Shown: positions 1 through 10,752, numbered from the stretch's first letter. The stretch: DNA of 64,000 nucleotides from Ailanthus altissimus (GCA_946807835.1 OX327699.1:20882014-20946013); one strand, 5' to 3'. Made by a program: numbers and translations. Notes: generated from the letters alone by a model not told the origin.

Positions 1-118
1 TGTTTGCTTGATTGATAGGTTATTCCGCTGCACAAAGAGGTTAGAGTTCTAGGTTGAATCTTGGTTTCTTCGCTTCAACATAACCTCGAGAAGGAGAAGG
101 GCGTTACCTCCCTCAACA
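1..118 (+). repeat. Partial 5' LTR of family A element
   Basis: Only the U5 end is present, finishing in CAACA directly before the primer binding site. It is close to identical with 2298-2415, so the two LTRs have diverged little. Confidence 0.88.
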
Positions 119-121
119 AAC

Positions 122-133
122 TGGTATCAGAGC
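122..133 (+). other. Primer binding site, family A
   Basis: TGGTATCAGAGC, three bases after the LTR end, is the standard plant copia primer site complementary to the 3' end of initiator tRNA-Met. Confidence 0.92.
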
Positions 134-170
134 TAGAGGTTCGATAATACACATCTGGGATATTTAAACC

Positions 171-1514
171 ATGGCTACAATCAAGCAAGAAATAGAAAAG
201 TTCAATGGGATGAATGCCTTCAATATTTGGAGGAAGAATGTTAAAGCTCTACTAGTGAAGGAAGGACTAGACTCAGCTTTGGAGGAGACCAGCTACTCAA
301 CTAGCGATGAGGCGACAACCTCAAAGTCCGGACAGAAAGATTGGGACACGATTCAGAAAAAGGCTCACAGCACCTTATTCCTGGCGTTGAGCGATGAAGT
401 ATTAAAGGAAGTTGGTGATGAAGAAACCGCTTTTGGACTATGGAAGAGACTTGAGGCATTGTACATGAAGAAGTCTCTTGCAAATAGACTTCTTGTGAAA
501 AAGAAACTACATCAGCTGACAATGCACGAGGGAACTTCATTGAGAGCTTACATTGACGAGTTCAACAAGATCATTATAAATCTTGAGCAACTGGGCATCA
601 AGACTAAGGATGAAGACAAGACCATTATCCTGTTAAGTTCGTTGCCAAAGAGCTATGAGAGCTTTGTGGATACGTTGCTATATGGAAAGGAGTCTTTAAC
701 GATGAATGATGTCAAGGCATCATTGAACTCAAAAGAATTGATAAAGAGATCTGAGTCCGAGAGTAGAACAGTTTTGCTTGCACAAGGAAGGAAGAGCAAC
801 TAATCAAAGAGGAGATCCAAGAGGTGTTTCCTTTGTAATAAGGAAGGGCACTTTGTGAAGGATTGTTCGAAATCAAAAGGCCAAGGAGGGTGGGCTGCAA
901 TCGGTACTGAGGAAGATACCGAAGTTGTAGACACATTGGTAGCCTCAAGGGAAAAGTACGCTGGCAAATGAATACTAGATTCGGGGTGCAGCGTCTATAT
1001 GTGTCCCAACAGATCGATGTTTACCAACTATAAAGCCAATAGAGGTAAAGTTCTAATGGGGAATGACATGACTTATGACATCATAGGAGTTTGTGACATA
1101 AGGCTGAGGATGCAAGGTGAAGAAACTAGAGAATTACATGGTGTAAGGCATGTTCCTAAATTGAGGAGGAACTTGATATCCCTAGGCAAGCTCGATGAGG
1201 AAGGGTATTCGGTTAGAGCGAAAAATGGAAAACTAAGGGTTAAGAAAGGCCCTATAGGGTTTGAGGGTGAGAAGCACAATCGGGGGCTCTATGTGCTTAC
1301 TGGGATGGCCATGAGTGGCCCAATGCGGGGTGTTAGGGCAATGCAGACCACTAGACGACATCCAAACAGTGCTCACCGAGGTGATGAGGGCCGGAAAGGA
1401 GTGCAACGCATCCATACCCTATACAAGGTGCACGAATGCCTTTGGAGGCCGAAGTCACTAGCCCGGGGAAAGTTAAGTCTTGGTGGAGACTTAATTAGAC
1501 TCAACTCTAGGTGA
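171..1514 (+). pseudogene. Copia gag-protease-pre-integrase remnant, family A
   Basis: A single frame starts at ATG 171 with a copia Gag (IEKFNGMNAFNIWRKNVKAL, the UBN2/retrotran_gag type), about 210 residues. It is broken by TAA at 801 and TGA at 969, yet stays in frame through a CX2CX4HX4C zinc knuckle (CFLCNKEGHFVKDC, near 834-875), the protease active site LDSGCS (near 975-992) and a GAG-pre-integrase stretch. It ends at TAG 1512. The region after about 1320 no longer resembles integrase, so the rest of pol was deleted. The protease motif has Tyr where His usually follows (SVYM rather than SYHM). In-frame stops without frameshifts suggest decay by substitution. Confidence 0.88.
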
Positions 1515-1581
1515 TAGAGTATTGGTGTGGATCGGATCCTGAAGCCTTCTTATTTGGAAGATTTTGAATCAAGAAAGGGTT

Positions 1582-2415
1582 TGTTGGAGAATTGGTGATT
1601 CAACAATCTTGGTTGGTCAAGAATTGAGATGAATACCACAGTAAAGAGTTACAAGAAGTCTAGAACGTGTGGGATACATATAGAGAAGTTTAGGACGTAT
1701 GGGACACTAAAGGGGAAGTGAAACGGGACTCAAAGACGTGAAGAAAGCAAGAAAATGCGGATAGGTATACAGGCTCATCGCCGCGGCGCCCAGGACAGTA
1801 ACCCAGCACCCAGCACCGCAGCGCTGGGAGTGATTTTGTCCAATACTGCAGCGCCAGAACGCGTGAAAAAGTCCGTTTTGGTTCGAGATTTCGCGTTTTT
1901 GGAAGTTTTAGACTTCCAAAATAAGTGGACTTTTACTCCAACAAGGAATAGGGTTAATAGGCACGAAATATACTCTATATAAACACTTGTAAACCCTTGT
2001 TTTTATATCAAACATTGAGAGAGACTCTAAGAGAGGGGAAGAATTGGGTAGATACTAAGTGTTTGTGTGCACTAAGGTGGAACTGTTGCTTGGGTGATCA
2101 TTGTTCGTGGTAGAGCAAGGGTTTACTAAATGTTTAAGTCCTTTTGAGGGTTCTTCATTTTGGGTTTCCTTGTAAAATCTTTAGGGAGTTATAATAAGAG
2201 AGGTTAGAATCCCTGGATCCACCGTGGACGTAGGCGATTGGCCGAACCACGTAAGATTGTGTTGTGCTCTTTTATTTTCTGCTTTGAATTCTTGGTATGT
2301 TTGCTTGATTGACAGGTTATTCCACTGCACAAGGAGGTTAGAGTTCTAGGTTGAATCTTGGGTTCTTCGCTTCAACATAACCTCGAGAGGGAGAAGGGCG
2401 TTACCTCCTTCAACA
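1582..2415 (+). repeat. 3' LTR of family A (834 bp)
   Basis: It starts TGTTGGAGAATT after the purine tract AAGAAAGGGT and ends CAACA. The U3 part contains a CpG-rich array of GCGCC-type near-palindromes (about 1780-1860) and a TATA box TATATAAA at 1976-1983. The transcription direction points toward the small gene at 2514. The U3 is nearly the same as that of family B (3228, 5357) but R-U5 is different. Confidence 0.9.
1976..1983 (+). promoter_or_regulatory. TATA box of family A 3' LTR
   Basis: TATATAAA lies in the context CTCTATATAAACACTTG, which is conserved in the same place of the family A and B LTRs. A transcript from here would run out of the LTR into the retrogene ATG about 530 bases downstream. 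Confidence 0.6.
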
Positions 2416-2436
2416 AACTTTTTGAGGAAAAATAAC

Positions 2437-2989
2437 AAACTCTAAGGCTAGGCTTCTCAAACAAACATTGAACACATCCACAACAACAATTCTAGCGAGC
2501 TCCTCTCATCACCATGGACATTAACAGTTGGTGCAACTCAGGCAAGCAAAACATCTGCTGGTGCCAGAGCTATGTAAAAAATGGCTATGATCGGATTCTT
2601 TTGTTTAACAGATTGGTTACCAGATCAAAGACACTGAGGTGGAGGATCTTATGGAGGAAGATAATGGGAGAAAAAAAGAGGATTTTCGATTGTTCATCAT
2701 CCAGTGCTACTCGTGTTCATGTGCCATATGATCCTCACACGTACTCACAAAACTTTGATCAATGCTCCATGTGGACTGATCTTGATAACGTCTCTCGATC
2801 ATTTTCAGCTCGATTTGCTGTTCCTTCAAGGGTTTTTGAGAAGAGTGGATCAGTTGCTTGATGCAAGAAATATATCAGAAAGAAATTGTGTGTGTTTCTG
2901 GATAGTTGTCCTTGATAATCTATTTAAAAGGTTTTCCTTTTTTTTTTCTTTTGAATGTTATAATGATAAAAAAAAAAACTCTAAGGCTA
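2437..2989 (+). mobile_element. Retroposed gene copy with target duplications and poly-A tail
   Basis: The same 14 bases, AAACTCTAAGGCTA, occur at 2437-2450 and 2976-2989. A run of 11 A (2968-2978) merges into the second copy. The enclosed 0.5 kb holds one uninterrupted reading frame with short 5' and 3' untranslated parts. Direct repeats of this size plus a 3' A-tail are the marks of LINE-driven retroposition of an mRNA. The parent gene is not in the window. Confidence 0.7.
2514..2861 (+). CDS. Small plant protein of unknown function, likely retrogene (115 aa)
   Basis: The frame starts in a good context (CACCATGG) and is open for 115 codons. The C-terminal half carries a stretch I recognise from small, uncharacterised plant proteins: a basic tryptophan-rich segment (LRWRILWRKIMGEKK, residues 42-56), then VPYDPHTYSQNFDQ and DNVSRSFSARFAVPSR before a short tail. 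No signal peptide or catalytic motif is visible. Direct repeats and poly-A flank the gene (2437-2989), so it is probably a retrocopy that kept its frame. Its natural promoter would have been left behind. The family A LTR ends only 98 bases upstream on the same strand and is the obvious promoter candidate. Whether it is expressed cannot be told from sequence. Confidence 0.55.
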   Translation: MDINSWCNSGKQNICWCQSYVKNGYDRILLFNRLVTRSKTLRWRILWRKIMGEKKRIFDCSSSSATRVHVPYDPHTYSQNFDQCSMWTDLDNVSRSFSARFAVPSRVFEKSGSVA

Positions 2990-3227
2990 TATAACAACCT
3001 TGATTACATGTCAGCATGCTTAACAAACTATGTTACACGTTAGCAAAACATAAAAATGACTTTAAATAAAATTCTTCTGTTTCATCATAATTGCAATTCT
3101 CAATGATGCTCCTGATATCCTAGATTGATCACACACCAACTTGCACCTTCATCATATCAGATTTTGGCCCAGCTTAATCATCCTCGTTGAATTACTTATA
3201 TTCCAATACTTCTTTGGTCATTATTTG

Positions 3228-4216
3228 TGTTAAAAAATTGGTGATTCAACAATTTTAATTGGACAAGAATTGAGATGAATATCAAAGTAGAGAGTCATAA
3301 GAAGTCAAGAATATGTGGGACACGTATGGAGATGTTTAAAACGTGTAGGACACGAAAGGAAAAGGGAAAGTAAAACGAGACTCAAAAACGCAAAAGAAAC
3401 GAAGAAATCGCGGGGAGCTACAAGCGCCGTGGCGATGGGCGCGAGAAGGGCCAGCGCTGCAGCACCCAGGGACGAGCGCCGCAGCGCCCAGACAAGTTAG
3501 GATGTTCATTTTGGTTCGGGATTTCGAGTTTTGAGAAGTTTTGGACTTCCAAAACAAGTGGACTCTTACTCCAACAAGGAATAGGGTTAGTAGGCACGAA
3601 ATACACCCTATATAAACACTTGTAAACCCTTATTTAAGATTAAGCATCTAAGGTTTCAAGATGTAACCATAAGAGAGAATAGAGGAGTTAGGTAGGCACT
3701 AAGTGCGTAGTGCACTAGGGTGTAACCTTTAGGGGTATTTTCTTCTTTATGTTTTTTGAGAGAATAAAAGAGAAACACCATAGATCCTTTTGGCGTAGAT
3801 GCTCGGGTTATTCTTGTGTTTCTTGTAAAAATCTTTTATGAGAAAATACTAAAAAGTCTTAAGGAGTCACGGTGATCAATGGTAGATACTTAGAGGTCTC
3901 TATGGGAGATATTAAGGGGTCTTGTGGGATCATTGATGATGTAAGAAGATACTTAGTGATCTATTTCAATAGTAAGAAGCTAGATTATGAATCCTTCGTG
4001 GACGTAGGTAATTTTAGGCTGAACCACGTATATCTTGTGTCTTGTTGATTGGTTTGTTTTCTTTATCTTTATTTGTGTGTTAATCTTATGTGTTCTTACT
4101 TATGGTATGAGTTATGATTTTTCGCTACACATAGAATAAAAGTGGTATCAAGGTTGTGGCTTAGTTGATGCCATAAGGGTGTCCAATTAAAGTGCATGGC
4201 GTGATATTCGAGTACA
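3228..4216 (+). repeat. 5' LTR of family B (989 bp)
   Basis: It runs from TGTTAAAAAATTGG to TACA. The GC-rich array spans about 3410-3500, followed by the conserved block ending in CTATATAAACACTTG (TATA about 3609-3616). Similarity to the 3' LTR continues to the GATATTCG/GATATCCG block, which defines the end. Confidence 0.82.
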
Positions 4217-5356
4217 AACTAATATCAGAGCTTGAGTTAAAGTCCAAACTGATATTAGAGCCATGGGTTGAAGTCCAGATTGCAGAGCATAGGCGGCAGA
4301 GTCATATTGCAGAGCAAAGGTTGTTAACCATGGAGACTCACAAATATAAAAGAAGAACAATAGGGAAGATGATTATCTGAAAGAGGAAAAGATAATGGCC
4401 TTACTAGGGAGTTTCATTTTTTTGAGTAAGGCTTAGTCTTAAAATGGAGACTACCAAGAAGATGGCGTCATCTAGGTCCTAGATAGAAGAATCATTCAGA
4501 TTGAACACAAAATAAAGATGGCAAAAAGAAGAACAATCAAAATTGAAGGGCAGATCCAAAAGGTGTCTAGGGCACTCAAAAGGATAATCCTAAGAAGAAA
4601 GACAAAGATAGAAGGAAGGTAAATTTGCAAGTTTTTTAGATGACTAGGCAAAGACCTTGATTGCATGAGAGCTTCTGGAGGAATTAGTGTCTGATGAACG
4701 AACTATTTTTGAGATCTAGGATAGTGTTTTCATATGAGTCGTGGAGAATCATTATTTACCAATTAGAGTAATATGGCTTATGGTAAGTAATAGGGGATTG
4801 GTAGAATAAAATTAAGACTACATAGTGAAAAAGACTAGGGAGGGACTAGGTATGAGATTTCATTCCTCATCTTATAAAGACCTAGAGGACTCGGGACTGC
4901 TAGATCGAAATAGGGAGATTCATAGAAGGCATACAGAAGGAACACTAAATGGGGAAGCAAAAGGATCGAGGGAGTGATAAAGCACAGAGGGAGGCTATGT
5001 GCTTGTAGAAAAGTACTTAGAGTGGGATCAACATAGGGTTGATTTCAAACAGACCATAAAGCAATTTTTGATATATCATTTTGTAGCAGGTGTCGAAAGA
5101 GAATGTGTGGGAAAAGTAGCAATGACGAGAATGTGTTTTCACCATTAAGGGTTGTGGTTATGGTATTTTCGGGACATAGAAGATCACAACATTGAACTAC
5201 TCTAGACATCAGCATTTAGGAATCTTTGGAGACCATAGTCGCAAAAGCTTTAGTTAAGTCAGGGTCTTGACTTATAGACCATGCTAGTGAACATTGGTCA
5301 ATGAGGGGTGACGGTGATTAACTTCATAAGGAGAGGTTTTGAATCAATGAGGGGTT
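4217..5356 (+). other. Non-coding interior of family B element
   Basis: The stretch begins with a mutated primer site (4220-4231) and repeats of the TATCAGAGC-like word near 4240-4330. It is purine-rich, with stops in all frames. I see no zinc knuckle, protease, integrase or reverse transcriptase motif. Confidence 0.65.
4220..4231 (+). other. Primer binding site, family B (degraded)
   Basis: TAATATCAGAGC sits three bases after the LTR end. It differs from the standard TGGTATCAGAGC only at positions 2 and 3. Confidence 0.6.
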
Positions 5357-6410
5357 TGTTAGAAAATTGGTGATTCAACAATCTTGGTTGGACAAGAATT
5401 GAGATGAATACCAAAGTGGAGAGTCACAAGAAGTCAAAAACGTGTGGGACACGTATGGAGAAGTTTAGGACGTGTGGGACACAAAAGGGGAAGTAAAACG
5501 GGACTCAAAGACGCAAAGAAAACGAAGAAATCGCGGGGAGCTACCAGCGCCATGGCGCCCAGGGCTGAGCGTCGCGGTGCTCAACACAAAAGACCAGCGC
5601 CGCAACGCTGGGTCCCGAACGCCTCGGCGATGGGCGCGAGAAGGGCCAGCGCTGTAGTGCCCAGGGACAAGTGCCGCAGGGCCTAGATGCATCAAGATGT
5701 CCGTTTTGGTTCGAGATTTCGAGTTTTGAGAAGTTTTGGACTTTCAAAATAAGTGGACTCTTACTCCAACAAGGAATAGGGTTAGTAGGCACGAAATACA
5801 CCCTATATAAATACTTGTAAACCCTTGTTTAAGATTAAGCATCTAAGGTTTCAAGATGTAACCATAAGAGAGAATAAAGGAGTTAGGTAGGCACTAAGTG
5901 CGTGGTACACTAGGGTGTAACATTTAGGGGTGTTTTCTTCTTTAGGTTCTTTGAGTGAATAAAAGAGAAACACCATAGATCCTTTTGACTTAGATGCTCG
6001 GGCTATTCTTGTGTTTCTTGTAAAAATCTCTTATGAGGAGATACTAATATATCTTAGGGAGTTATGGTGATCAAGGGTAAATACTTAGAGGTCTCTATGA
6101 GAGATACTAAAGGGTCTTGTGGGATCATTGATGATGTAAGAAGATACTTAGTGATCTATTTCAATAGTAAGAAGTTGGATCATGGATCCTCCGTGGACAT
6201 AAGCAATTTTGGGCCGAACTACGTATATCTTGTGTCTTATTGATTGGTTTGTTTTATTTATCTTTATTGGTGTGTTAATCTTATGTGTTTTTGCTTATAA
6301 TGTGAGTTATAGTTTTTCGCTGCACATAAAATAAAAGGGGTATCAAAATTGTGGCTTAGTTGATACCATAGGAGTGTCCAATTAAAATGTATGACCTGAT
6401 ATCCGCATCA
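5357..6410 (+). repeat. 3' LTR of family B (1054 bp)
   Basis: It runs from TGTTAGAAAATTGG to CATCA. It is about 65 bp longer than the 5' LTR, and the extra bases lie inside the GC-rich array (about 5540-5690). TATA (CTATATAAATAC) is near 5812. Confidence 0.82.
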
Positions 6411-6467
6411 ATTTATTTATCGCGGTGCTGAATATAATATGTAGACTCGCACTTGACCACTTTGCAG

Positions 6468-7091
6468 GCTCTCATTTTGGCAGCAACGGACACCACAACA
6501 ATAACATTAACATGGGTTCTCTCTTTACTTCTCAATCACCGCGATGTTCTAAAGAAGGCTCAAAATGAACTAGACATCCAAGTTGGTATGGAACGACAAG
6601 TTAACGAATCAGACATAAAAAATTTGGTTTTTCTCCATGCAATTCTCAAGGAATCTATGCGCCTATATCCTGCTGGTCCACTCTCAATTCCACACGAGTC
6701 TATGGAAGATTGCACCGTCAATGGCTACTATGTGCCAGCGGGCACGCGCCTTCTTATTAATATTTGGAAGATTCATCGTGACCCACGTATTTGGTCGGAG
6801 CCTAATAAGTTTCAACCAGAGAGATTTCTTACAACCCATAAAGATTTCGATGTTAGGGGCCAGAATTTTGAATACATACCATTTAGTAGTGGCAGAAGAA
6901 TGTGTCCTGGAGTGTCATTTGCTCTTCAGATTATGCAACTTACGCTTGCTGCATTACTGCATGGCTTTGATCTTGGAACCCCATCAAATGCAGCCGTGGA
7001 CATGAGTGAGGGAATGGGTTTGACTATGGTTAAAACCGTTCCAATTGAAGTACTCCTAACTCCACGTCTTTCTTCTTCTTTATATGGTTAA
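6468..7091 (+). pseudogene. CYP82: CYP82-type cytochrome P450, orphan exon 2 (frame intact)
   Basis: A splice acceptor (TTTGCAG, ending 6467) opens an exon of 207 codons plus stop, typical for the second exon of two-exon CYP82 genes. Visible parts are the I-helix oxygen motif AATDTT, ExxR as ESMR, the PERF motif, and the haem loop FSSGRRMCPG (usually FGSGRRMCPG). CYP82 enzymes are ER-bound monooxygenases, often in defence metabolism. No exon 1 lies upstream inside the window: that space holds the family A element, the retrogene and the family B element. Exon 1 could lie left of base 1, with all of this inside the intron; otherwise this is an orphan exon. The frame itself has no lesion, so the pseudogene label rests on context. 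Confidence 0.7.
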
Positions 7092-9466
7092 ATTGATTTT
7101 GGATATGATAATGTAAAATCTTATATTTTTTTCTAGTAAACGTCAGTGTTGATGTCTTTTTACGTCTGTTTCTAAGTTAAATAATCATAGCATTTCTACA
7201 TTCATCATAATGTTTTAGGACTTACATTTCTTTGTATGTTTTGGGACTGTAGACACGTTTAAATCTAATTTACTTAAGAAATTACGAATTTTTTATCATC
7301 GAATCATCATCAACATATACAGCAATGTATGATACATATTCTATCATTAATTATTTATTACGTACCCTGCTCTAAATTTAGTGGGAGTGGAACCAGAGTG
7401 ATGTAAAATCATTTCCAACTTAATTTTTGCAACAAAATACAATCGACAAAAAAGAGTTGTTCAAGCTTATATTTTTGGACAATAAAAAATTTGGTGGTCA
7501 ACAAATCTCGATAATGAAGCAATTTTGTGGATATATTTTTTAACAAAGAAAAAAATTCTGCAGCTTAAAAATTTTGGAAGGAAGATTTTTTTATGCAGCT
7601 ATCACATTTGACAAAGAAAATAAAAATTGGTAAAACCTACATTTTTTACTTGAAATTTGGGCATTCCTTTGTTTTTACTTTTATAAATACGTAGTTAAGC
7701 TTTCAAAAGCTAAAAAAATTAAACAAGAAGAAAAACACTTTCTATTATTTTTATAAAAAAAAACTCATTTATTTACATACCTAATAAATAATAGTTCATT
7801 ATTGGGAGTAAACTCTTGGGATATGTTATAATTGAGCTTTGATTTGGATAGTTTTTCTCAATTTTGTGACTACTTGTGTTAAACACAAGAAAAAAAAATT
7901 TTCAACAATAATTAAGCAGTTGGTGTCGGTAATGATTAGGGATGATAGTAGACTAGGTTTGGAACGGATCCTTTTAAATTTGTATTTGTATCCGTTTAAA
8001 AAATAAAATATCAAATCTTTTTTAAACTTGAAACAATTTAGAGTTTTATTACCAAATCTATTCTAGTAAGTTTGTACTTATTACTAAACCTGTAGTGAGT
8101 TATCCGCAGATTTTAAGTGAGTTTTAAATTTATATAATAAAAAATAAAATAAAAACCTTAATTTAAATAAAATTTATAAAATATGGCAATTATTAGTTTA
8201 TAATCATATAATTAATTTAAAAATATTATCAATCAAAATATAGTAATTTTGCTTGTATTATTTATAACCTCTTGAAGTGTTGTTAGTGTTTGATTTGAAT
8301 CTATCTCAACTTCTATTGTTAGAAATTCATTTGTATCACTAATATGGAACTTTCATCACTTGTTGAAAATAATAAATTGTTACCAACATCCTCCATTCAA
8401 TAATAAAGCATTAAAAATTAATTATTATATTATAAAAATAATCAAATTATTTTACATAATATATTGTTAATATCATCAGATTCATTTTCTACTAATGAGT
8501 GTTGGGATTGGATTGTTCTTTTTGTTAGAATAAAAAAATATGAGATAATTGAATTGTGAATCAGACATATTTTTATTTGTAGAAGAGTATAAGTTGGTAT
8601 TTAATCTTTCAAGAATTTTGTTCTTAAAAAAAATAGTTATGATAGTTTTTAAAATTATATAGGATAAGTGGAGATTAGCTAAAATTTTAAAGAAAAATTA
8701 TTTTTTTTTCTCAGTTATTTAGGAGCAAAATTGTCAAATTATATATTATCATGAATAAAATTGTCAATTCATAAAAAAAAATTAAAATTAATGGAACAGT
8801 GATAATAGAACAGTAAATAGTGATAAAGATAAAGAATTTTAGTATTTTGAAAAATTACATAAGAATAAATAAAAATTAACTAAAACCTTGAAAGGAAATA
8901 GTCATTTTCCCTAAGTTATGTGTACATAGACTTTTCATAATTAGTTTTGCATTTAATAGAAACAAGAATATATTTCAGGAGAAATATATTCTTGTTTATT
9001 TACTAGTAGTCAATTACTTTTCTTTTGACTAAGAGAATATTGAATTTAGTTTTTTTTTCCTTTGTTAATAGCACCGCATCTTCGAACTAATCATACAAAC
9101 ACACCCATATTTCATGACGTGACATAATATAATTAAAAGAATAAATATAAAATAATAAATAGATAATGTAATAATAAATTAACCAATCATACCATATCGC
9201 ATTAAGAAGTATAAATTACAATTTAATTTTTTTTTTTAACAAAGTGAATGCAATAATAAATTATATGCACTTTGTAAAATTCTTACGTAGATTTCAGAAT
9301 TCATTTTTATTTTTCATGTTTTAGAAGATGAATATTATTGGAATTCTAAGTTTCGGTTAATTGGTGGACTTGGAATCGGCCAAGAAGAATGAAAATCTTC
9401 ATTTGGAGTTAAAAGTTGCATAGTTTGTAGTTGCGAGATCGAGGGTAAAGTTAGACCCATACCATA
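7092..9466. other. AT-rich spacer in the CYP82 cluster
   Basis: The first 250 bases after the exon resemble the bases after the next copy (10049-10260), for example the shared GACACGTTTAAAT, so they are duplicated 3' flank. The rest is very AT-rich without a supported gene. A perfect 17-bp inverted repeat lies at 8960-8997. Confidence 0.6.
8960..8997. repeat. Perfect 17-bp inverted repeat with 4-base loop
   Basis: AAACAAGAATATATTTC is followed by AGGA and then its exact reverse complement. No clear U-run or gene context gives it a role. Confidence 0.85.
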
Positions 9467-10048
9467 TCTCATTTTGGCCGCAACAGACACCACAACAGTA
9501 ACATTGACATGGGTCTTATTTTTACTCCTTAGCCATCGTGATTTTTTGAAAAAGGCTCAAGATGAATTAAACTTTCAAGCTGGTACAGAAAGGCAAGCGA
9601 ACGACTTAGACGTCAAAAATATTTGTTTATCTCCTAGCAATTCTCAAGGAAGCAATGCGTTTGTATCCTGCTGGACCACTATTGGTACCACACGATTCCA
9701 TGGAAGATTGCACTGTCAATGACTACATCGTGGCTGCAGGCACACGCCTTCTTGTAAACATTTGGAAGATTCTTCGTGACACTTGATTTGGTCGGAGCCT
9801 ACAAAATTTCAATGTTAGGAGCCAGATTTTGAATATATACCATTTAGTAGTGGCAGAAGAATGTGCCCTGGTGTATCATTTGCCCTTCAAGTTACGCAAC
9901 TGACGCTTGCTGCATATATAGCTTTGATTTTGCAACCCCATCAAATGCAGCTGTTGACATGGGCGAGAGAATTGGGTTGACTATGGTTAAAACCACTCCA
10001 GTTGAAGTACTTCTCAGCCCTCGTCTTTTGGATTCTGTATTTGATTAA
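9467..10048 (+). pseudogene. CYP82 exon 2 pseudogene (frameshifted)
   Basis: The start reads [17 protein letters not shown], the I-helix of a CYP82 exon 2. The frame is lost after about 50 codons (near 9620). It reappears shifted as [13 protein letters not shown] (the ExxR region) and DCTVNDY, then suffers deletions around the PERF motif and haem loop. The haem-loop bases near 9850-9870 still match the 6468 copy but lie in another frame. The C-terminal end (GLTMVKTTPVEVLLSPRL) is readable again at 9975-10030. Acceptor and exon 1 are missing. The copy is most similar to the 6468 exon, including its 3' flank, so it is a tandem duplicate that decayed. Confidence 0.88.
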
Positions 10049-10431
10049 ATTGACTTTGGATATTGACTATATCTAACCTTTTGTACAGCATTCAGCAATA
10101 TTATTCAGCCACATTGTTGGAAGACTTTCATTATTTGTATATATTTAGGATTTGCTGACACGTTTAAATATAATTTACGTAAGAAATTATGAGTTTTTAG
10201 ATCATGCAATCATCATTATAGTATATATTGTTCATTAACTATTTATTATAAATATAATAAATAATAATTATTGATTATTAGGAGTAAATACTTAGAACGT
10301 TTTCTAGCTGAGCTTTTGAGATAGATCACAAATCTTTGCAAAACTCTAATCACTTGTGTTAACATTCAACACTTATAAAATGAATTAAATTAAACCGGAT
10401 CGATTTAGTTTTAGCCAAAATCAAATTTAAG

Positions 10432-10752
10432 CGTATTCACTCCACTCTTACTAAAAAGCCAAACAAAAATATATTTTATTAAGACGAGAAAAAATATACA
10501 TTTGAACAGCCACAAATGACTTTAACAAATTGAATTTCTTGTCACTTAAGAGTAGATCATATGAGCAATGTCATTTTTTGTGTACGCGTAAAAACATATT
10601 CAAAGTCAACTACAACACATACAATCGCTGCGTGGCCGTTGATGTTAGTGAATTAGCTCAATTATGATTGTAGATGGATATTACCTTTAACATATCAGCA
10701 CGTGGCCTTAACTTGAGCCTTTCGATATATTAGAAAAAGACCTTGTAAAAAA
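10432..10752 (+). repeat. Upstream copy of duplicated CYP82 promoter block
   Basis: This 320-base segment is repeated at 10858-11178. Shared words include AAAAAGCC, ATATACATTTGAAC, TAGATCATATGAGCAA, AGTCAACTAC, CACGTGGCCTTAACTTGA and GACCTTGTA. It now drives nothing visible and probably belonged to a lost CYP82 copy. Confidence 0.82.

Larger units (their letters stand above)
1..2415 (+). mobile_element. Family A Ty1/copia element, internally deleted, 5' end outside the window
   Basis: The first 118 bases are the end of a 5' LTR: they match positions 2298-2415, the end of the 3' LTR, with a few changes. Next come the primer binding site, one gag/protease/pre-integrase reading frame, a purine-rich tract and the 3' LTR. 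Integrase, reverse transcriptase and RNase H are absent, so the interior is only about 1.46 kb and the element cannot move on its own. The target duplication cannot be checked because the left end is missing; the bases after the element are AACTT. A solo LTR of the same family lies at 32093-32935. Confidence 0.9.
3228..6410 (+). mobile_element. Family B copia-like element, non-coding interior
   Basis: Two long LTRs flank a 1.14-kb interior without recognisable gag or pol. A degraded primer site follows the 5' LTR, and a purine tract (AATGAGGGG, 5346-5354) precedes the 3' LTR. The flanking bases ATTTG (3223-3227) and ATTTA (6411-6415) look like a target duplication with one change. Lack of coding capacity makes it a non-autonomous element of the LARD/TRIM kind. 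It ends 57 bases before a CYP82 exon, so it sits in what was that gene's intron. Confidence 0.8.

Noticed and set aside
1755..1982. Open frames through the CpG arrays of the LTRs (also near 3315, 5444, 32556, 50637, 53792, 58255)
   Set aside because: They are products of the GC-rich repeat in non-coding U3 and lie at the same place in each LTR.
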